Assembly (NCBI GenBank): GCA_051294375.1 | Contig: CM119265.1 | Coordinates: forward strand, 2,084,311 to 2,148,310 | Direction of reading: 5' to 3' | Origin: Paraspadella gotoi | Taxonomy: Eukaryota > Chaetognatha | DNA: 64,000 nucleotides | Made by a program: the position numbers and the translations under genes | Notes under the pieces: model-generated | The model's database searches: none | Told to the model about the DNA's origin: nothing | The model's input: the letters and a program-made list of their open reading frames with translations, nothing else | In this document: in pieces, positions 40,475-51,865 of the stretch | Layout of the letters: the number at the start of each line of letters is the position of its first letter | Numbering within the stretch: the stretch's first letter is position 1

Positions 40475-42208
40475 TTAGTTCAAATAAATTACAAGCATTG
40501 GAATGACAACAAACACCAAATTTTGCAGATTAACTTGATAAACATCTCGACTAAGAATTAATTTCATATTTTCTTCTGCTTTTACAGTAAAATTCTGCAA
40601 GTTTACTTTTTCATAAGATTTTTTTCGTAGTTGGTAACGTAAACAATAATACAAGAGCTGACTGAATCCTTTGATATAGTAAAATTCTGGAGCGATCAAG
40701 TGAGAATCAGGTTTATACATTGAAATGTCATACGAACGAGGCAGATCTTGTGGATTGAATGCTCCCATTGATATTTTATTTACTTTAGAATCTTTTAGAA
40801 AAAAGTTCTCATATATTAAATTAATGAATATATATATAAATGATAGAAGTACAACTAAGTAAAACTTGCTCTGAAGATTGAATATCTTAAACTTGAGACG
40901 AAACAATATTGTCATTAGCGGTACCACTAAAGCTATAATGATAAAGGCAAAGTTGTCCGAAACTAATTTTAGGGAAAATAGTTGGTCATGTATTTCTTTA
41001 TCAAGTAATAAGGATTTTTGAACACTAAGATTTGAAGAGCAGAGTTGATTTGATGAGTACAACAAATCTTTCTTTTTAAATTCTATAATATTAAATACTT
41101 GGATTAATAAATAAAAGCAAAATGAAAAAATAGCAAAAATAGTGCAGTAACCAAACTTCAATTTTATCCTCCTACCAGCTGATGCAAAAAATAAAAAAAA
41201 CCTTATCAAAAAAAAATTCATCATCAAAATTGAATGTTTATAAAAAATAAGTTGCAATTCCATTGAAGATTCATGCATACCACGGGACCACTTCCCTTTG
41301 CTTTTAGGATCAACAATACTTTTGGAGAGAGTTGCTAATGTAAACAAATCTAATACATAAAGAAAAACAGTGCACATTGCTATTATTTGGAATAAAAAGT
41401 AACGAAATGAATTAGTTGACAAAGCAATTATTAGAATATTTAAACCACTTAACAGTAACTCACTTAAAATTAACAAAAGAAGTGTTGTAAAATCTGGTTG
41501 GAATAAAGAATAGTTTCCTAGTCTCATGAGGATATTTATTCCTTTGGTAAAATTGCCAAAACGCCTCTTGTTCTTTGGCCAGTCTAAGAGTTTTTGACAA
41601 TATGGGTTTTCTGAATTTTTATATAATTTCCAAGCTATCCTATGCCACTTTGTTTTGGTATTTTTATCATTTATCCACGCGCAATATGTCATTCCTATTG
41701 CCTTACCCGTAATACGATTAAAACGCAGCACAGCTGAATCAGACTTGAGATAACTTAATCCCCAAGTAATTTTTTGAACAGAATTATGTTTACCATACAA
41801 TTGAGAACCTATTGTGATTTGCATATCAATTAAGAGAAAGAAAGATATCAAAAAAATGGATCTTAATGACGCTTGAAAAAGTTTTAGGACATTAAATCTC
41901 TTTTTTTTAGAAAGTTTTTTTATCTTCCAATTTATTTTCAAAATTTTATTGGTAATTTCTCCAGCCCATTTTATTTCAAGTGGAGAAAAAACTCGGAAAA
42001 AAGAAATTATCAAAAGAAGATTAAAAATTTTTAAATATTTAATGCTGTAAATCATAATAATGTAACACCAGACACACAGGCCCGCCATACACTGTGCGAT
42101 GTCAAATGCTTTCCAAAAGCTCCACTGATGCTTGATTGGAAAGGGAAATAAAACAAGCTCCCGAAAATTTGCTGCAGTTTTTGCCAAGCTCATTGTAGAT
42201 AAAGCCAA
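40475..42208 (-). CDS. Orphan multi-pass membrane protein (577 aa, intronless)
   Basis: A single uninterrupted frame of 577 codons in AT-rich DNA, far above chance length. It shows about ten hydrophobic segments (e.g. AGLCVWCYIIMIY, SIFLISFFLLIDM, TLLLLILSELLLSGLNILII, FFLIRFFLFFASAG, NFAFIIIALVVPLMTILF, FYLVVLLSFIYIFINLIY, VFVVIPMLVIYL) separated by Lys-rich loops. I recognise no family; the TM-rich layout resembles lineage-expanded receptors or transporters only in outline. Codon use is A/T-ending, unlike the GC-rich conserved genes here. Start: ATG 42208 (MALSTMSL) or the next ATG five codons on. It is flanked by a MITE (40092-40346) and the inverted copy of the large duplicated segment (from 42624), so it may be element cargo, retrocopied or a young gene. 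Confidence 0.7.
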   Translation of the reverse strand: MALSTMSLAKTAANFRELVLFPFPIKHQWSFWKAFDIAQCMAGLCVWCYIIMIYSIKYLKIFNLLLIISFFRVFSPLEIKWAGEITNKILKINWKIKKLSKKKRFNVLKLFQASLRSIFLISFFLLIDMQITIGSQLYGKHNSVQKITWGLSYLKSDSAVLRFNRITGKAIGMTYCAWINDKNTKTKWHRIAWKLYKNSENPYCQKLLDWPKNKRRFGNFTKGINILMRLGNYSLFQPDFTTLLLLILSELLLSGLNILIIALSTNSFRYFLFQIIAMCTVFLYVLDLFTLATLSKSIVDPKSKGKWSRGMHESSMELQLIFYKHSILMMNFFLIRFFLFFASAGRRIKLKFGYCTIFAIFSFCFYLLIQVFNIIEFKKKDLLYSSNQLCSSNLSVQKSLLLDKEIHDQLFSLKLVSDNFAFIIIALVVPLMTILFRLKFKIFNLQSKFYLVVLLSFIYIFINLIYENFFLKDSKVNKISMGAFNPQDLPRSYDISMYKPDSHLIAPEFYYIKGFSQLLYYCLRYQLRKKSYEKVNLQNFTVKAEENMKLILSRDVYQVNLQNLVFVVIPMLVIYLN

Positions 42209-42583
42209 AGAAACTAGTTGAAAAGTTTCCTTAAAAAATTAATACACAACTTTTATTTGGGCATCCTAAAAAAAATTCACGAGCATAGATATTTTTATTC
42301 AAAAAGTTTGAGGGTACCATCAACCATCAAAATTATATACATCTATATCATAGAATTTTTATTTATTTTTATTTTTTTTTTGATTCTGTTTGCGCATTAA
42401 CAATTTTTAAATCCTCTCCAGAAAAAAAGTTGTCATTTTTTCAAACACTTATTATCACGCGGTTATTATCAAAATATGTAGAAAAATATTATAATATACG
42501 ATAAAATATGTAATTAATATATGACTTTAATAAGTAATAGAATATTATATTTTGCCTCAAGAATATGATTATGATTTAAATAA

Positions 42584-42623
42584 ACGAGAAGTAAGGTAAA
42601 TAATAATTTATTTACAACAACGA
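42584..42623 (+). repeat. 40-bp fragment of hammerhead-bearing repeat
   Basis: Identical to 49136-49175 (ACGAGAAGTAAGGTAAATAA and onward to CAACAACGA). At 42624 it switches abruptly into the large duplicated segment, so this is a junction. Confidence 0.8.
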
Positions 42624-43526
42624 GAAGGAAAGACAGTGCCGATGAGGGCTTGTAGTAGTGTATCACTGTAATACTGTAATACTGTGATTTCACGTAAAAA
42701 TTGGATTAGAGAGTAAACCCACTGACCATCTGTAAATATATGTAAATTATCTGCGCAGATGGCGAGATAACAGATTTTTTTCTCTTTCGATCGCGAAATA
42801 AAAAAAAACAAATTTCGTTTTGTGTCGTTTTGTGTCTCGAGGTTCGAAGAGAGAAAGAAGGTAAAAGTCGATTAATTGGCGGGGCAGCTGCTCGGTGGCG
42901 GCGACGGCGGCGGCGGCGGCGGTGGCGGAAGGGGTGCCAATGATAGGATTTGTAGTTTGTAAAGGACAAAAAAAATTTTTTAATGATTTCCCTAACTCAA
43001 ACCTGGGGTCCCTGCTTGCTTGTTCTAAATCAGTTTAGTCTGCACACACTAGATTTCACTTGCTTTGCTTTACACTTTTTAGTCTTAATAAACCAGATGG
43101 CTGTACAACCAAAATAGCAATTTTAAAGACAAAATAACAATAAATTATTTAAGTATTTCCACCAGAGATTTTAATCTTTGTTTTTGAAACAAAGTTCTTT
43201 ACTTACACCTGCTCTTTAATAAAATAGCAATTGTGTTTTTTAAATTTTTATTATCTTAAATCTTTTTGTTTTTAATCTTATTTTTGGTTGGGTTTGGAAT
43301 TAGATGAAAAAATATTTCAGTGCAACAACGATGCAGACGCGCGTGGTGACGTTCACCACATATATCGAAACAAAAATAATATTATTTTTATTAGTAAATA
43401 TTTTTGCCAGTACCAAAATATTATTAGTGCCGCAGTAACAGTTCAGTTTTAAGCCCTTGAAAGTGATTTTACATTTATTGGCGCAGCCACTGGTTCATTT
43501 TCCTCCTGCCCTGCTTGTTTCCACGA

Positions 43527-43690
43527 CCAATCAATTCGCCATTTTGTTTTTTCTCGTCGTAGATTTTTTTCCCTTCGCTTCAGTCGCGTTTCGCCCGAAA
43601 TCTACGACGATAAATCTCCACCAATCAAGAGACGAGGAATATACATGTCGACCAATCAAGAGACCAGGAGAATTTCAACCAATCAGAATA
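43527..43690. promoter_or_regulatory. CCAAT-box cluster in the duplicated segment
   Basis: Four CCAATCA sequences within about 165 bases (ACGACCAATCAATTCGCC, TCCACCAATCAAGAGACG, TCGACCAATCAAGAGACC, CAACCAATCAGAATAAAG), conserved in copies 2 and 3 (about 53835-54000 and 60845-61010). CCAATCA is the NF-Y core. A promoter role for the element is inferred, not shown. Confidence 0.4.
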
Positions 43691-44174
43691 AAGAAAAATT
43701 TATTTCCCAGGTCGTCAGTTGCGTGTGAATTTATTTCTCGCGCACAGCGAGTTTCCAGGTTGCGTGTAAGAATAATCAAGCGCTAAAAATACTGAGCAGC
43801 AATTCTTTAGAATAAGGTTATATTTAAAGATTAGGTTAAGGTTTTACTATGAATTAGGAGGTTAGGACCTAAAAATAGGTTTAAAGTTAAAGATTGGGTT
43901 AAGGATAAAGCGACAAAAAAGAGTCACACTGTTATATATCTAATGGGACAGAATGTATGTAGCTTGCACTGAATAGAAATATTGTACTATATTTTCAGTT
44001 TTAAATGTCCTCCTTATTTTATTTTCTTTCCATACGAATTCGCGATAAAACAAACCCGACTGTTCGGCCTTCGCCATTTTCCTTTACAGTCGTAACCCTT
44101 TTTTCTTCTCTTTTATTCCCTTTTATCTGGAATCAAATCGGAAATCTCGGCTCGTTTTGTCAGCGTCTCTCGGG

Positions 44175-44175
44175 G

Positions 44176-44231
<56 letters not shown>

Positions 44232-44260
44232 AGGAGAGAGAGAGAGAGAGAGAGAGGAAT
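44175..44260. repeat. (GA)n microsatellite in copy 1
   Basis: Long GA array with interruptions; the corresponding (CT)n arrays in copies 2 and 3 differ in length (53311-53347, 60314-60380), as expected for slippage. Confidence 0.95.
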
Positions 44261-44339
44261 CGTCGCGCCTGTGAAGCTCAGTTTGGAGGAAATGTGGAAT
44301 GAAAATGGAACCACATGCTGCATTGCACTGCATTATACA

Positions 44340-44690
44340 GAATTGTGGCAGAAATATAGCCTGCCATGAAAGAATGCTGGCAAACACCGTAGCAATGGCA
44401 TGTCATGAAAGAATGCTGGTATGCCATGACAGAATGCGAGCAAGCCATGACAGAATGCTGGCTTGCACCTTAGCAAGGGTTTGTCATAAAAAAATGCTTG
44501 GAATGCTATGACAGAATGCTGGCATTCCATAACAAAAATGCTGGCATGCCATGACATAATGATGGCATGCCATGACTGAATTCTTGAAATGCCATGACAG
44601 AATGCTGGGAAGCTATTACAGAATGCTGGCAATAAAAAAAACAAAATCGTGGAATGCCATGACTGAATACTTGGATCCTATGACAGAATG
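44340..44690. repeat. CATGACAGAATGCTGG minisatellite, copy 1
   Basis: About 15 degenerate units of about 20 bases (GCATGCCATGACAGAATGCT plus GG). Counterparts lie at 52865-53215 and 59875-60225 on the opposite strand. Confidence 0.88.
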
Positions 44691-45594
44691 CTATATTGCG
44701 ACGACAATATGCCATGCCATGCCAGTCTTGGCTCAAACCGACAGAAGCGATTTTCGCGCGAGAGGAAACTCGTTGGGAGAAAAAGCACGTGATGGTGGCG
44801 CGTGGATCTGACGAGGACGGCATTCGTAATGTCTCGCTCTCTCTCTCTGGCTCTCTCTCTGTACTCGTCGTATTCTTTCCCTTTTCTTTCAGTAATCAGT
44901 TATTTATTCTCCCTCTCTCTCTCACCTTCACTTGTTTCTCTCTTCTTCTCTCCTTCCCTCACTCCCTCCATTCCTTCCTCCACCTTCCTCTCTCCTCCCT
45001 TCCCTCTCTCTCCTTTCCTCCTCCATCTTTCCCTCCCTCCTCTCTTCCTCTCTCCCTCCCTTCCTCCCTCTCTCCCTTTCTTCCTCCCTTCTCTTTCCCT
45101 CCTTCACTCCCTCCCTTCCTCTCTTTCTTCCTCCCTCTCTCACCCCCTCTCTCTCTCCCTCCCTTCCTTCCTCCCCCTTCCTCTCTCCCTCCCTCTTTCC
45201 TGACTCCCTCCCTTCACTCTCTCCCTCCCTCCCTCCCTCCCTTCCTCTCTCCCTCCATTCCTCTATTCCTCCCTCACTCCTCTCTCCTTCTCTCCTCCCT
45301 CTCCCCCTTCACACAATGTCTGGTATTAACCTCTTCTAAATGAAACTGGGACCAAGCGAGTTATTCGGCCCCAAGCTTTTTCAATGAAAGCTTGGGCGAT
45401 TCAAATAAGCTTGTTGAACCAAAAACAAAATTTCAAGTTTTTTTCTATTTATAAAATTTTTAGAATTTTTAGAATTTTTAGAATCATGGCAGATTAGGAG
45501 GGTGATTTAAATAGACGATGTCTTTTTGGTCATAATAAAAATAATAAAAATGCCCAACTACATATTGTTGTTATTCCCTTTTAAGTTGCGCTGC

Positions 45595-45935
45595 GAGTAC
45601 TCGCGGAGCAACTCTATAAGCCACTTTTCTGTCGGTCCGTCGTCCGTCGGTCGGTATATCTGTCCGTCGGTCATGTCTAACTTACGTTAAAAATGCATAT
45701 AATTCCTTATAGTTGGTTGCTCTTTTGTTAAGACGGGAAAAAACCTCAAATCTAAGTGACTGCTAGCGCCGCCTTCAGGAAATCCTGAAACTAAAATATA
45801 ATAAAAGACCAATTTTGATGCATTGCATGTCATAAATACACGGGCATAGAAAGTTATGGCAGTCATGTAGTCATGTTATGTCACGTCATGTCACGTCATG
45901 TCATGTCACAGATAAGGCAGTCACTGCGGCGCAAC
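45595..45935 (+). mobile_element. MITE (GTTGCGC ends), copy in segment copy 1
   Basis: Left end GTTGCGCTGCGAGTACTCGC, right end CAGTCACTGCGGCGCAAC. Includes (GTCATGTCAC)n at about 45870-45905. Confidence 0.75.
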
Positions 45936-48900
45936 ACATTTGAATTACCGTTTTTTTTGTTTTTACGCAGCGAAACGATCTGATTGACAATACTTTGAAA
46001 TGCTGGATTATGTTCCATATTTACCTAACATCCTAATTCTAGAAAAAAAAATAATGATAAAACAAAGAAAAGAAAACAGTTTTAAAAAAAGAAAAAAATA
46101 AGAAAAGCAGAAGATAAATTTCTTTTCCAAATATTTTTTAAGACTTTTTCGTTGATTATTTATAAATCATTTTGTCGGATCAGCAAAAAAAAACAAGATT
46201 TTGTTCTACTTTTTTTTAAAAAGTCTCTGATAAAAAAGAAAGTTAGAAAATAAATTAAAGATAAAAAGAAAGAAATAAAAAAAATAAGAAGAGAGAGTAA
46301 GAGAAAGAAAAGGGGAAAAATTATGGTCAAAAATTGATTGAAAAAGCCTGGGTTTTTTTGCTATAGAGGGAAACCACCAAAAGGGGCAGACATTTTCTCA
46401 TAGCTAGGGTAACCCCTCGGGAAGGCAATTTTTTTACCCCAAGGGAATTTGCTATGGGCCGCCCCTAAATCCCTAAAAAATTATCCCCCTGGAGGCATAC
46501 CTAGGTATATAGTTTTTGTCACACAAAATCTTCGTTCTGATGTGACCGACTGTGACAAGCTTGCGACAGGTCACTTTTGAAGCGACATTCTGTGACCGTT
46601 GCTGCAACAGAGTGTAAAATTTTATTGGCCTATAAAAATGTAAATTTGATCCATCCATTGAAAGTTTTTAGTTTGTAAGAAAAGAGAAACTATTTTAATA
46701 ATTTTCAGAATATTTTTGGCGCCCTATTTTTGACAATAAAAAATAAATTAAATAAAGAAAGAAAGAAAGAATACAAACCCAGCAAGAGAAGAAAAAAAAG
46801 GAAAGGAATTAAACGATTTCTTGTTATATTTGAGTTATATAACTATTTTTTGTCCTACTTATTGGAAGGAGGAATGTTTAAAGAAAGAAAAGCGATGAAA
46901 TGAAGAACAAAGATATAAAAAGAAAAAAATTAAAACTTTTGACGTTCATTGATAAAATCCTGTTTTGAATCCTACCCCTATTCTGACCACAAAAAGATTA
47001 ATTTCAAAGTTAAGCAATTGCATCAGGGAGACAAGATAAGAGAGTGCAAGAGAGAGGCAGAGAAAGTAATTACTTTCATGATTTTATATCTCTTAGCATT
47101 TGTGTATTAACCGTCACTGTGAGTTTGTGAACTGCGTCTGAACTTCTATTTTTAGACTCATTTTCCGAGAAGATTGTGAATGATTGAAAGAATAAGAAAG
47201 AATGTAAAGAAAACAAGGATGGAAAAAGAATTTAAGAAAAATAAGATAGAAAGCGAACGAACTCATCTATTCCAATTGAGTCAAATCAATTTTTCTGAAT
47301 GTAATCGATATATATCTCTAGCAAACTAATTTTTGTTCTACTTCATTTATGAAAAAAAAAAACTCAGCAAAAAAGTAGAATTGAAAGATTATTATTTCAT
47401 GCAGTTGATAACTGACAACTGGCTCCAAATTTTAGGAATATATCTGTACGAGCAGAAGTAATCCTTTTCTATTTTAAAATTAAAATCGGTTTATAAAACT
47501 ACTTTTAAAGATGTACAGATGTACTGATGTACGGTTTTTGCTTCTGATTGCGGGAAACATCTTACAATTTATAGACGTTGGCACGGATATTCAAACATCC
47601 AAAAATTATATTAATGATACTGAATTTACCCTTAAAACTCTTGGTTGGGTCAGTTGGATAGTAATTTTAATTAAACAATACCATTACGACATTTTTGGCC
47701 TGGCTGCAATAAAAATAAATCGATCTATATATCCAAGGCTTTACAAAAAACGGTGGATAGGATTCTGACTATTATATTTCATTGTTTAGGTTTAGGAATT
47801 TGTCCTCAATCTGTTGACGCTTTTTTGGACTACCATTATTGTGACAATCAGCTCAGGTGTTCAAAAAATTTCAGTAATAAAATTTCTTAGTCTTTTGTGC
47901 CTAATTTACCTAGTTTAAATTGGATGATATTTAATTATTTAATTTATATATTTAAATTTTAAATTAGATAAATTACTATATGGGTATTATTAAATATTAT
48001 AGGATTATTTCTGTGATATCATAATGAATGATATATATATATATATATATATTAAGGAGTAGTAAATTTCTAAATTTAACTTAAATTAAAATTCTAAAAG
48101 TGAGGAACGAACAACATTAAACATGAACATTTATGTAATAAAAAAATTTATAATAAATTTTACAATTACGCAGTAGGCCATATAAATATAACCAATAAAT
48201 ATTAAAATTTCAAAACAGTTTTTTCTAAGATTTTTTTGCAGATTTGGATTCGTCATAAAAAAGTTGATAAAAAGAAATATAATTCTTTTTGAAAATTCCT
48301 TCATTAAGTAGGTCAAAAATTAGAAAAAGCTATATTTTAAGCTGAAAATTAACTTTTTATATATTAAATATAGTTTTTTTTAATTTTAACCCACTTAATG
48401 AAAGAATTTTTAAAAATGATTTTTATTTTCTTTTATCAACTTTGATGAGGAATTCAAATCTGCAATCAAAATTAGAAAAGCTTATTTTGAAATTTTTTCG
48501 ATTTTATAAGGATAGTACTATATATAAATACAGCCTACTGCGAAAATTATAAAACATAAAATTAATTTTTTTTACAAATTAATGTTCACTGATGGTATGT
48601 TGTTTATAATTGACTTTTAAAATTTTCGTATGTAACTTTCACTACGCCTTAATATATATATATATATAACATTGTTTTTTGGATTCCTGACATACTATAG
48701 CTCTCTTGATTACAATTAAAAGAGGACGTGATCAAAATTCATAATTTGCTTCACTGCATCTTCGAGTCTTTTCCCCAAATAGTCATTCAAATTTATGCTT
48801 TGTTGATTCTATGGACAAGAGGACTTCTTTTATTTGCTTGAGAGACAATGGTTTTCGTCCTCAGTCGATTTCCCAAGGCGAAGCGATACGCAATCTCTAT

Positions 48901-49135
48901 TTGTTTCGAGTCTTTGAAAATGGATCAGTCATTAAGCAGCGTCCTTTCGTTCATTGCACTTGTTACAATTTTATCAAAGGCCAATTTTTTTGTAAATGGA
49001 AAATTCAGGTAAAATGTTTTAACTGGACCAAATTCCAATTACTAATATGTATTTGTTTAGAAAATTTGTAATAATACCTTTCATATTTTATAAAATCATT
49101 GTATAGTTTCTTCAATTCGTTGGGTTTGAGTTTAG

Positions 49136-49248
49136 ACGAGAAGTAAGGTAAATAATAATTTATTTACAACAACGATGTTTCAAGCCTTCATCACCGCTGA
49201 TGAAGGCTTGCAACTAAAAAGCCGAAACATGTCCGATTCTCAATATTA
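49136..49248 (+). ncRNA. Hammerhead-ribozyme-like motif, core intact, with antisense arm
   Basis: CTGATGA at 49197-49203, stem II GGCTT/AAGCC, GAAAC at 49224-49228, AT loop, GTC at 49231-49233: a type-I hammerhead with minimal stem III and every core base except one extra A after CTGATGA. Just upstream, CAAGCCTTCATCA (49181-49193) is perfectly complementary to TGATGAAGGCTTG (49198-49210) with a four-base loop, so an alternative hairpin would hide the core. The 40 bases at 49136-49175 recur at 42584. An assembly gap begins at 49249. Confidence 0.62.
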
Positions 49249-49273
49249 NNNNNNNNNNNNNNNNNNNNNNNNN
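49249..49273. other. Assembly gap (25 N)
   Basis: Short gap directly after the hammerhead-like motif. Confidence 1.
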
Positions 49274-49394
49274 AATTATCTTACATTTGAACTAATTAAA
49301 ATCAAGTCTGAATCAGAATCACGTCATATCATATGATTATTATAAATAGATATATCATGATTATCTTTTTGTGGTCAGAATAGGGGTTCGATTC

Positions 49395-49622
49395 NNNNNN
49401 NNNNNNNNNNNNNNNNNNNNNNNNNNNNNNNNNNNNNNNNNNNNNNNNNNNNNNNNNNNNNNNNNNNNNNNNNNNNNNNNNNNNNNNNNNNNNNNNNNNN
49501 NNNNNNNNNNNNNNNNNNNNNNNNNNNNNNNNNNNNNNNNNNNNNNNNNNNNNNNNNNNNNNNNNNNNNNNNNNNNNNNNNNNNNNNNNNNNNNNNNNNN
49601 NNNNNNNNNNNNNNNNNNNNNN
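49395..49622. other. Assembly gap (228 N)
   Basis: Gap at the left edge of segment copy 2, so that copy's true left boundary is unknown. Confidence 1.
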
Positions 49623-50072
49623 ATATAACAAGAAATCGTTTAATTCTTTTCCTTTTTTTTCTTCTCTCGCTGGGTTTGTATTCTTTCGTTCTTTCTTTAT
49701 TTTTTATTGTCAAAAATAGGGCGCCAAAAATATTCTAAAAATGATTAAAATAGTTTCTCTTTTCTTACAAACTAAAAACTTTCAATGGATGGATCAAATT
49801 TTACATTTTTATAGCCAATAAAAACTTGTCACGCGGTCACAGAATGTCGCATCAAAAGTGACCTGTCGCAAGCGTGTCACAGTCGGTCACATCAGAACGA
49901 AGATTTTGTGTGACAAAAACTATATACCCAGGTATGCCTCCAGGGGGGATAATTTTTTGGGCATTTCTTTAATTTATTTTCTAACTTTCTTTTTTTTATC
50001 AGAGACTATTTAGAAAAAAGTAGAACAAAAACTTGTTTTTTTTTGCTGATCCGACAAAATGATTTATAACTA

Positions 50073-51637
50073 GAGATGAGCATCGTTCGAATCGAAGCTC
50101 CGATCAAAGATGTCTTCTATATTCACTTCTATTCAAAACTGCATAGTCAAGGCAAACCAACAAAATATGTCAATATGGGCAGATTTCGAAACTTTGGCGT
50201 CTTGGGATAGCCAATGGAGCGTAGAGCGCGATCCGAAATTCCATTTTTATCATGCCCAACAAAAAAAAAAAAAAAAATAAAAAGGATATTAGACTCGACG
50301 AAAAAAAAAAAAAACGATTTCCATTTAAAAAAACAACTAGGTTGCAGTAATATAAATCACGAGGGTTTCCTCTCAAACTCCTTGTTTTAAAACCAAATCA
50401 TCTATGTACAGTCTTCCGAAAACGCTTATTGTCCTCTCTAACTGATGAATGAAAAAAAGCAAAATTAAAAATCTCTTGCAATCTTAATTGCTTTGATAAG
50501 GTACTGCAAGTCAAACATGAACGCTGGATTTGTTTAGGTGAAAACGCAATTCAAGCTTCATTTCATTTGACACAATGAGAAACTGTATTGATTTTACTAT
50601 TCAGAATCAGGTAGAGGCGGGATTAATCCAAAAGCCGTTTCTACAATATAATGCAAAATTTAAAAAAAGTCCATAAAAAAACTATTAAAAACAAAAATCG
50701 TCGCACAGTGTTGCTTTGTGAGTTCAAAATGCTAGAAAAATAAATTTTTAAAATTTTTAATATTATTATATTTATATATAAAAATATTTATATAAATATA
50801 ATTTAGTATTGAAATAAATTTTTTTTATTCAATCTGAGAAAGGTAGTACTATATATTAGAAAATATTATATATATATAAAATATATTTTACAATAAAATT
50901 AATTAATTTTTTATTATGGTATAATTAAAAAATATAAGATTAAATAAAATTTTAATTTTAATAAAATATAATAATCATATTAAATATAATAAATCAAAAA
51001 AAATTATTTTTTTTTTTTATATTTAATAATAATAATAATAATTAATAATAATAATAATAATAAAATAATAAATAATAAATAAAATATAAATATTTATTTT
51101 TTAATTTTATTTTTAATTATAATTATTATTTTTATTTTTATTATTTATTTATTTTATTATATTATTATTTTTATTATTATTATATAATCTGATAATAATA
51201 TATATTTTATTATTAAAATAATTTTATTTTATTATTTTAAAAATAAAAAAATTAGTTTTAATTTTTTAATATTCAAATAAATTTAAAAAAAAAAATATTT
51301 TTATAATTAATATATATAATAAAAAAATATTTTTAACTGAACGGGATTCTTTCTGAAAAATCGGGCCCAGGATCTCACTGTGGCGCCGGTTCTAAAGCTT
51401 AGTACTACGCATAGTACTAATCTTTTGTTGGATCAAAACGAGCTCGATTTTAAAGGAAAGTTGATCGGTTTTGAAGAGCGATTTTTTGCGATTGCTTTTT
51501 TGGCGATTACTTTTGAACGGTATTGTCGGATTATGATTAAATTATGCATGTTAGATAATGCTTTTGTAATTGTCTATCGAACGCTACCAAATTTGATATA
51601 AAACTATGAGTTGTTTAGAAACGATGCTCATCCCCAT
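50073..51637. mobile_element. hAT-like non-autonomous element (1.57 kb) inserted in copy 2
   Basis: Ends GAGATGAGCATCGTTCGAAT and (right, inverted) TGGGGATGAGCATCGTTTCT share the terminal repeat GATGAGCATCGTT. It is flanked by TATAACTA on both sides (50065-50072 and 51638-51645), an 8-bp duplication (9 if the preceding T is counted), the hAT signature. Segment copy 1 (about 46150-46170) is the empty site without the insert. The interior (50750-51350) is almost pure A/T with no frame. Right subterminal AAGCTTAGTACTACGC matches the 5.1 kb relative ending at 24695. Confidence 0.8.
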
Positions 51638-51865
51638 TATAACTAATCAACGAAAAAGTCTTAAAAATATATTTGGCAAAAAAATTTATCTTCTGCTTTT
51701 CTTATTTTTTTCTTTTTTTAAAACTGTTTTCTTTTTCTTTGTTTTACCATTATTTTTTTTCTAGAATTAGTATGTTATGGAACATTATGCCAGCATCCAA
51801 ATTTGTCAGTATTGTCAAACAGATCGTTTGCTGCGTAAAAACAAAAAAAACGGTAATTCAAATGT

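Larger units (their letters stand above)
42624..46870 (-). repeat. Large duplicated segment, copy 1 (inverted, 4.2 kb)
   Basis: Reverse complement of about 49623-54868 and 56771-61850, but without the 1.6 kb hAT-like insert. Order read on the plus strand: (CGG)n near 42900; CCAAT-box cluster 43527-43690; (GA)n 44180-44260; CATGCCATGACAGAATGCTG minisatellite 44340-44690; CT-rich tract 44835-45310; MITE 45595-45935; empty insertion site about 46150-46170; right end GTCCTACTTATTGGAAGGAG. No conserved long frame is shared by all copies; the Ser/Leu/Pro-rich frames come from CT-rich sequence. Confidence 0.85.
46871..49622. other. Spacer between inverted and direct copies, two weak frames
   Basis: AT-rich. 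A frame at 47511-47768 (85 aa, MYRCTDVRFLLLIAGNILQF then IDVGTDIQ) has one hydrophobic segment with a faint XK-like D-x-G-T-D-I motif. A frame at 48811-49008 (MDKRTSFICLRDNGFRPQSI) ends at a good donor (CAG|GTAAAA). Neither is supported by a partner exon. (TA)n tracts lie at 48029-48051 and 48651-48668. Contains two gaps. Confidence 0.35.

Noticed and set aside
42640-42670. Hammerhead-like GCCGATGAGGGCTTG (also near 54850 and 61830)
   Set aside because: Lacks CTGATGA (has CCGATGA) and no GAAAC follows at the right distance.
44696-45343. 215-aa Ser/Leu/Pro-rich frame
   Set aside because: CT-rich low-complexity tract; the counterparts in copies 2 and 3 are not conserved as frames.
47511-47768. 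85-aa frame with an XK-like DVGTDI motif
   Set aside because: One short motif and one hydrophobic segment are not enough; no partner exon or family-length product.
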